NCBI RefSeq assembly: GCF_023276435.1
Contig: NZ_JALLPO010000011.1
Coordinates: 1-64,000 of the forward strand
Direction of reading: 5' to 3'
Source of the DNA: Sphaerisporangium perillae
GTDB lineage: Bacteria; Actinomycetota; Actinomycetes; Streptosporangiales; Streptosporangiaceae
DNA: 64,000 bases
Notes under the pieces: model-generated
The model's input: only the letters and a program-made list of their open reading frames with translations
Database searches by the model: none
Told to the model about the DNA's origin: nothing
Position numbers and translations under genes: made by a program
Part shown: piece after piece, positions 63,367-64,000 of the stretch
How the letters are laid out: each line of letters begins with the position of its first letter
How positions within the stretch are numbered: the first letter of the stretch is position 1

Positions 63367-63714
63367 TCACGGGTGGCTGAGGACGTTCACCACGCGGCCG
63401 TTGGGATCGAGGACGAAGAAACGGCGTACTCCCCACGGCTCGTCCTGGAGCGGATGCACGATCTCCGCGCCGCTCGCGACCACGGCCGCGTGCACCGCGT
63501 CCACGTCGTCCACCTCGATGCTCATTTCGGGCTGGACGGCGGCGGACGCGTCCCCGGTCACGAACGTGATCTGCGCGGTGGGGTTGGACGGGGAGGCGAG
63601 CGTCATCACCCAGCCCTGGTTCATGACCTCCTCGAAGCCGAGCAGGCCGTAGAATTCCCGGCTCTGCCGCAGGTCTCCGGTACGGATGTCGGGCACGACA
63701 CGGCGGATGGTCAC
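63367..63714 (-). CDS. VOC-family (glyoxalase/bleomycin-resistance-like) protein
   Basis: A 115-residue single-repeat vicinal-oxygen-chelate protein. Blocks: IRTGDLRQSREFYGLLGFEEV, MSIEVDDVDAVHAAVVASGAEIVHPL and RRFFVLDPNGRVVNVLSH. A Glu near the C-terminus that usually binds metal appears replaced (VVNV), so it may bind a ligand without catalysis. GTG 63714 is preceded by AAGGAG. Convergent with the immunity candidate. Upstream gap 63715-63961 (about 247 nt) holds promoter-like A/T-rich sequence but no gene. Confidence 0.85.
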   Translation of the reverse strand: MTIRRVVPDIRTGDLRQSREFYGLLGFEEVMNQGWVMTLASPSNPTAQITFVTGDASAAVQPEMSIEVDDVDAVHAAVVASGAEIVHPLQDEPWGVRRFFVLDPNGRVVNVLSHP

Positions 63715-63961
63715 AGGGTGGCTCCTTCTGGTCGGCGGACGCCGGCAACGGCGGCCGACCTCGATTGTGCGGCAGGAAGCCGCCGGCACGGTGGTCGGTA
63801 TCGAACAGTTTGGCGAATAGAGGCGTCGGCGGCCCTCGCGCCTCGTACCCTTTACACCGAATGGAGGAGATGATCGATTCGGGTCACGGCCTCTTCCGTC
63901 TCGCTGACCGTCCACGAAGGTGCCGCACCGCGCCAGTAGCAGCAGCAAAGGAGAGCCCCGC

Positions 63962-64000
63962 GTGGCCACCGCCCCCTCCCGTCACGAGCCGCCCGTCGCC
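63962..64000 (+). CDS. Partial CDS at window end
   Basis: GTG with AAAGGAG about 8 nt upstream begins an open frame (MATAPSRHEPPVA) that runs off the window after 13 codons. Nothing can be said of its product. Confidence 0.5.
   Translation, partial: MATAPSRHEPPVA

Overview
This is high-GC (roughly 70%) DNA from an actinomycete. The evidence is near-universal G/C third positions, frequent GTG/TTG starts, many leaderless genes with a TANNNT -10 box 6-8 nt before the start codon, a FilP/Scy-like coiled-coil protein, DUF3039, DUF3352 and DUF2017 proteins, and the clpS-DUF2017-mec-cysO-cysM...murI-MBL-rph-rdgB block that is syntenic with Mycobacterium tuberculosis Rv1330c-Rv1341. A Streptosporangiales-type organism is my guess; the sequence alone does not settle it.

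Layout. (1) 1-1.8 kb: a large serine recombinase with its terminator, probably the edge of an integrated element that continues left of the window. (2) 2-13.5 kb: housekeeping and fatty-acid metabolism: 3-hydroxyacyl-CoA dehydrogenase, alpha/beta hydrolase, SDR oxidoreductase, AI-2E-type permease, coiled-coil protein, methylmalonyl-CoA epimerase, thiolase, then a D-amino-acid-dehydrogenase-like flavoenzyme with a PucR regulator and twin candidate operators. (3) 14.5-27 kb: a compact N-acetylmuramate/muropeptide catabolic locus. One minus-strand operon holds a solute-binding lipoprotein, two permeases, murQ, anmK, a serine hydrolase and a fused double ATPase. It faces an RpiR/MurR-like regulator and a large FAD/FeS D-lactate dehydrogenase. 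MurQ releases D-lactate, so the dehydrogenase closes the pathway. The right edge of the locus lies directly on a remnant of a marR gene. (4) 27-49 kb: mixed chromosomal genes: haloperoxidase-like hydrolase, CapA, two-component system, Pcm, MazG-like/Nudix fusion, DUF4230, MarR, thioredoxin/TPR, malic enzyme, LPxTG-like surface protein, YqgE, TetR/MFS pair, DUF3039, M43 protease and SF2 helicase. Two decayed gene remnants (BKACE and subtilase) lie here. (5) 49-60 kb: pncA/pncB NAD salvage, then clpS, DUF2017, the mec-cysO-cysM cysteine pathway with a leaderless small ORF in front of cysO, murI, the Rv1339-like MBL protein, rph and rdgB. (6) 60-64 kb: a membrane molybdopterin oxidoreductase, a papain-like/glutamine-deamidase-type toxin with an adjacent YrhB/Imm35-like immunity candidate, a VOC protein and the start of one more gene.

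Two patterns cut across the window. Several genes carry short tandem duplications that span their own stop codon (about 4.65, 24.03, 29.55, 40.65, 46.06 and 63.0 kb, and less clearly 34.6 kb). Low-complexity tandem repeats have also expanded inside coding regions, notably in the ATP-lid region of the histidine kinase.
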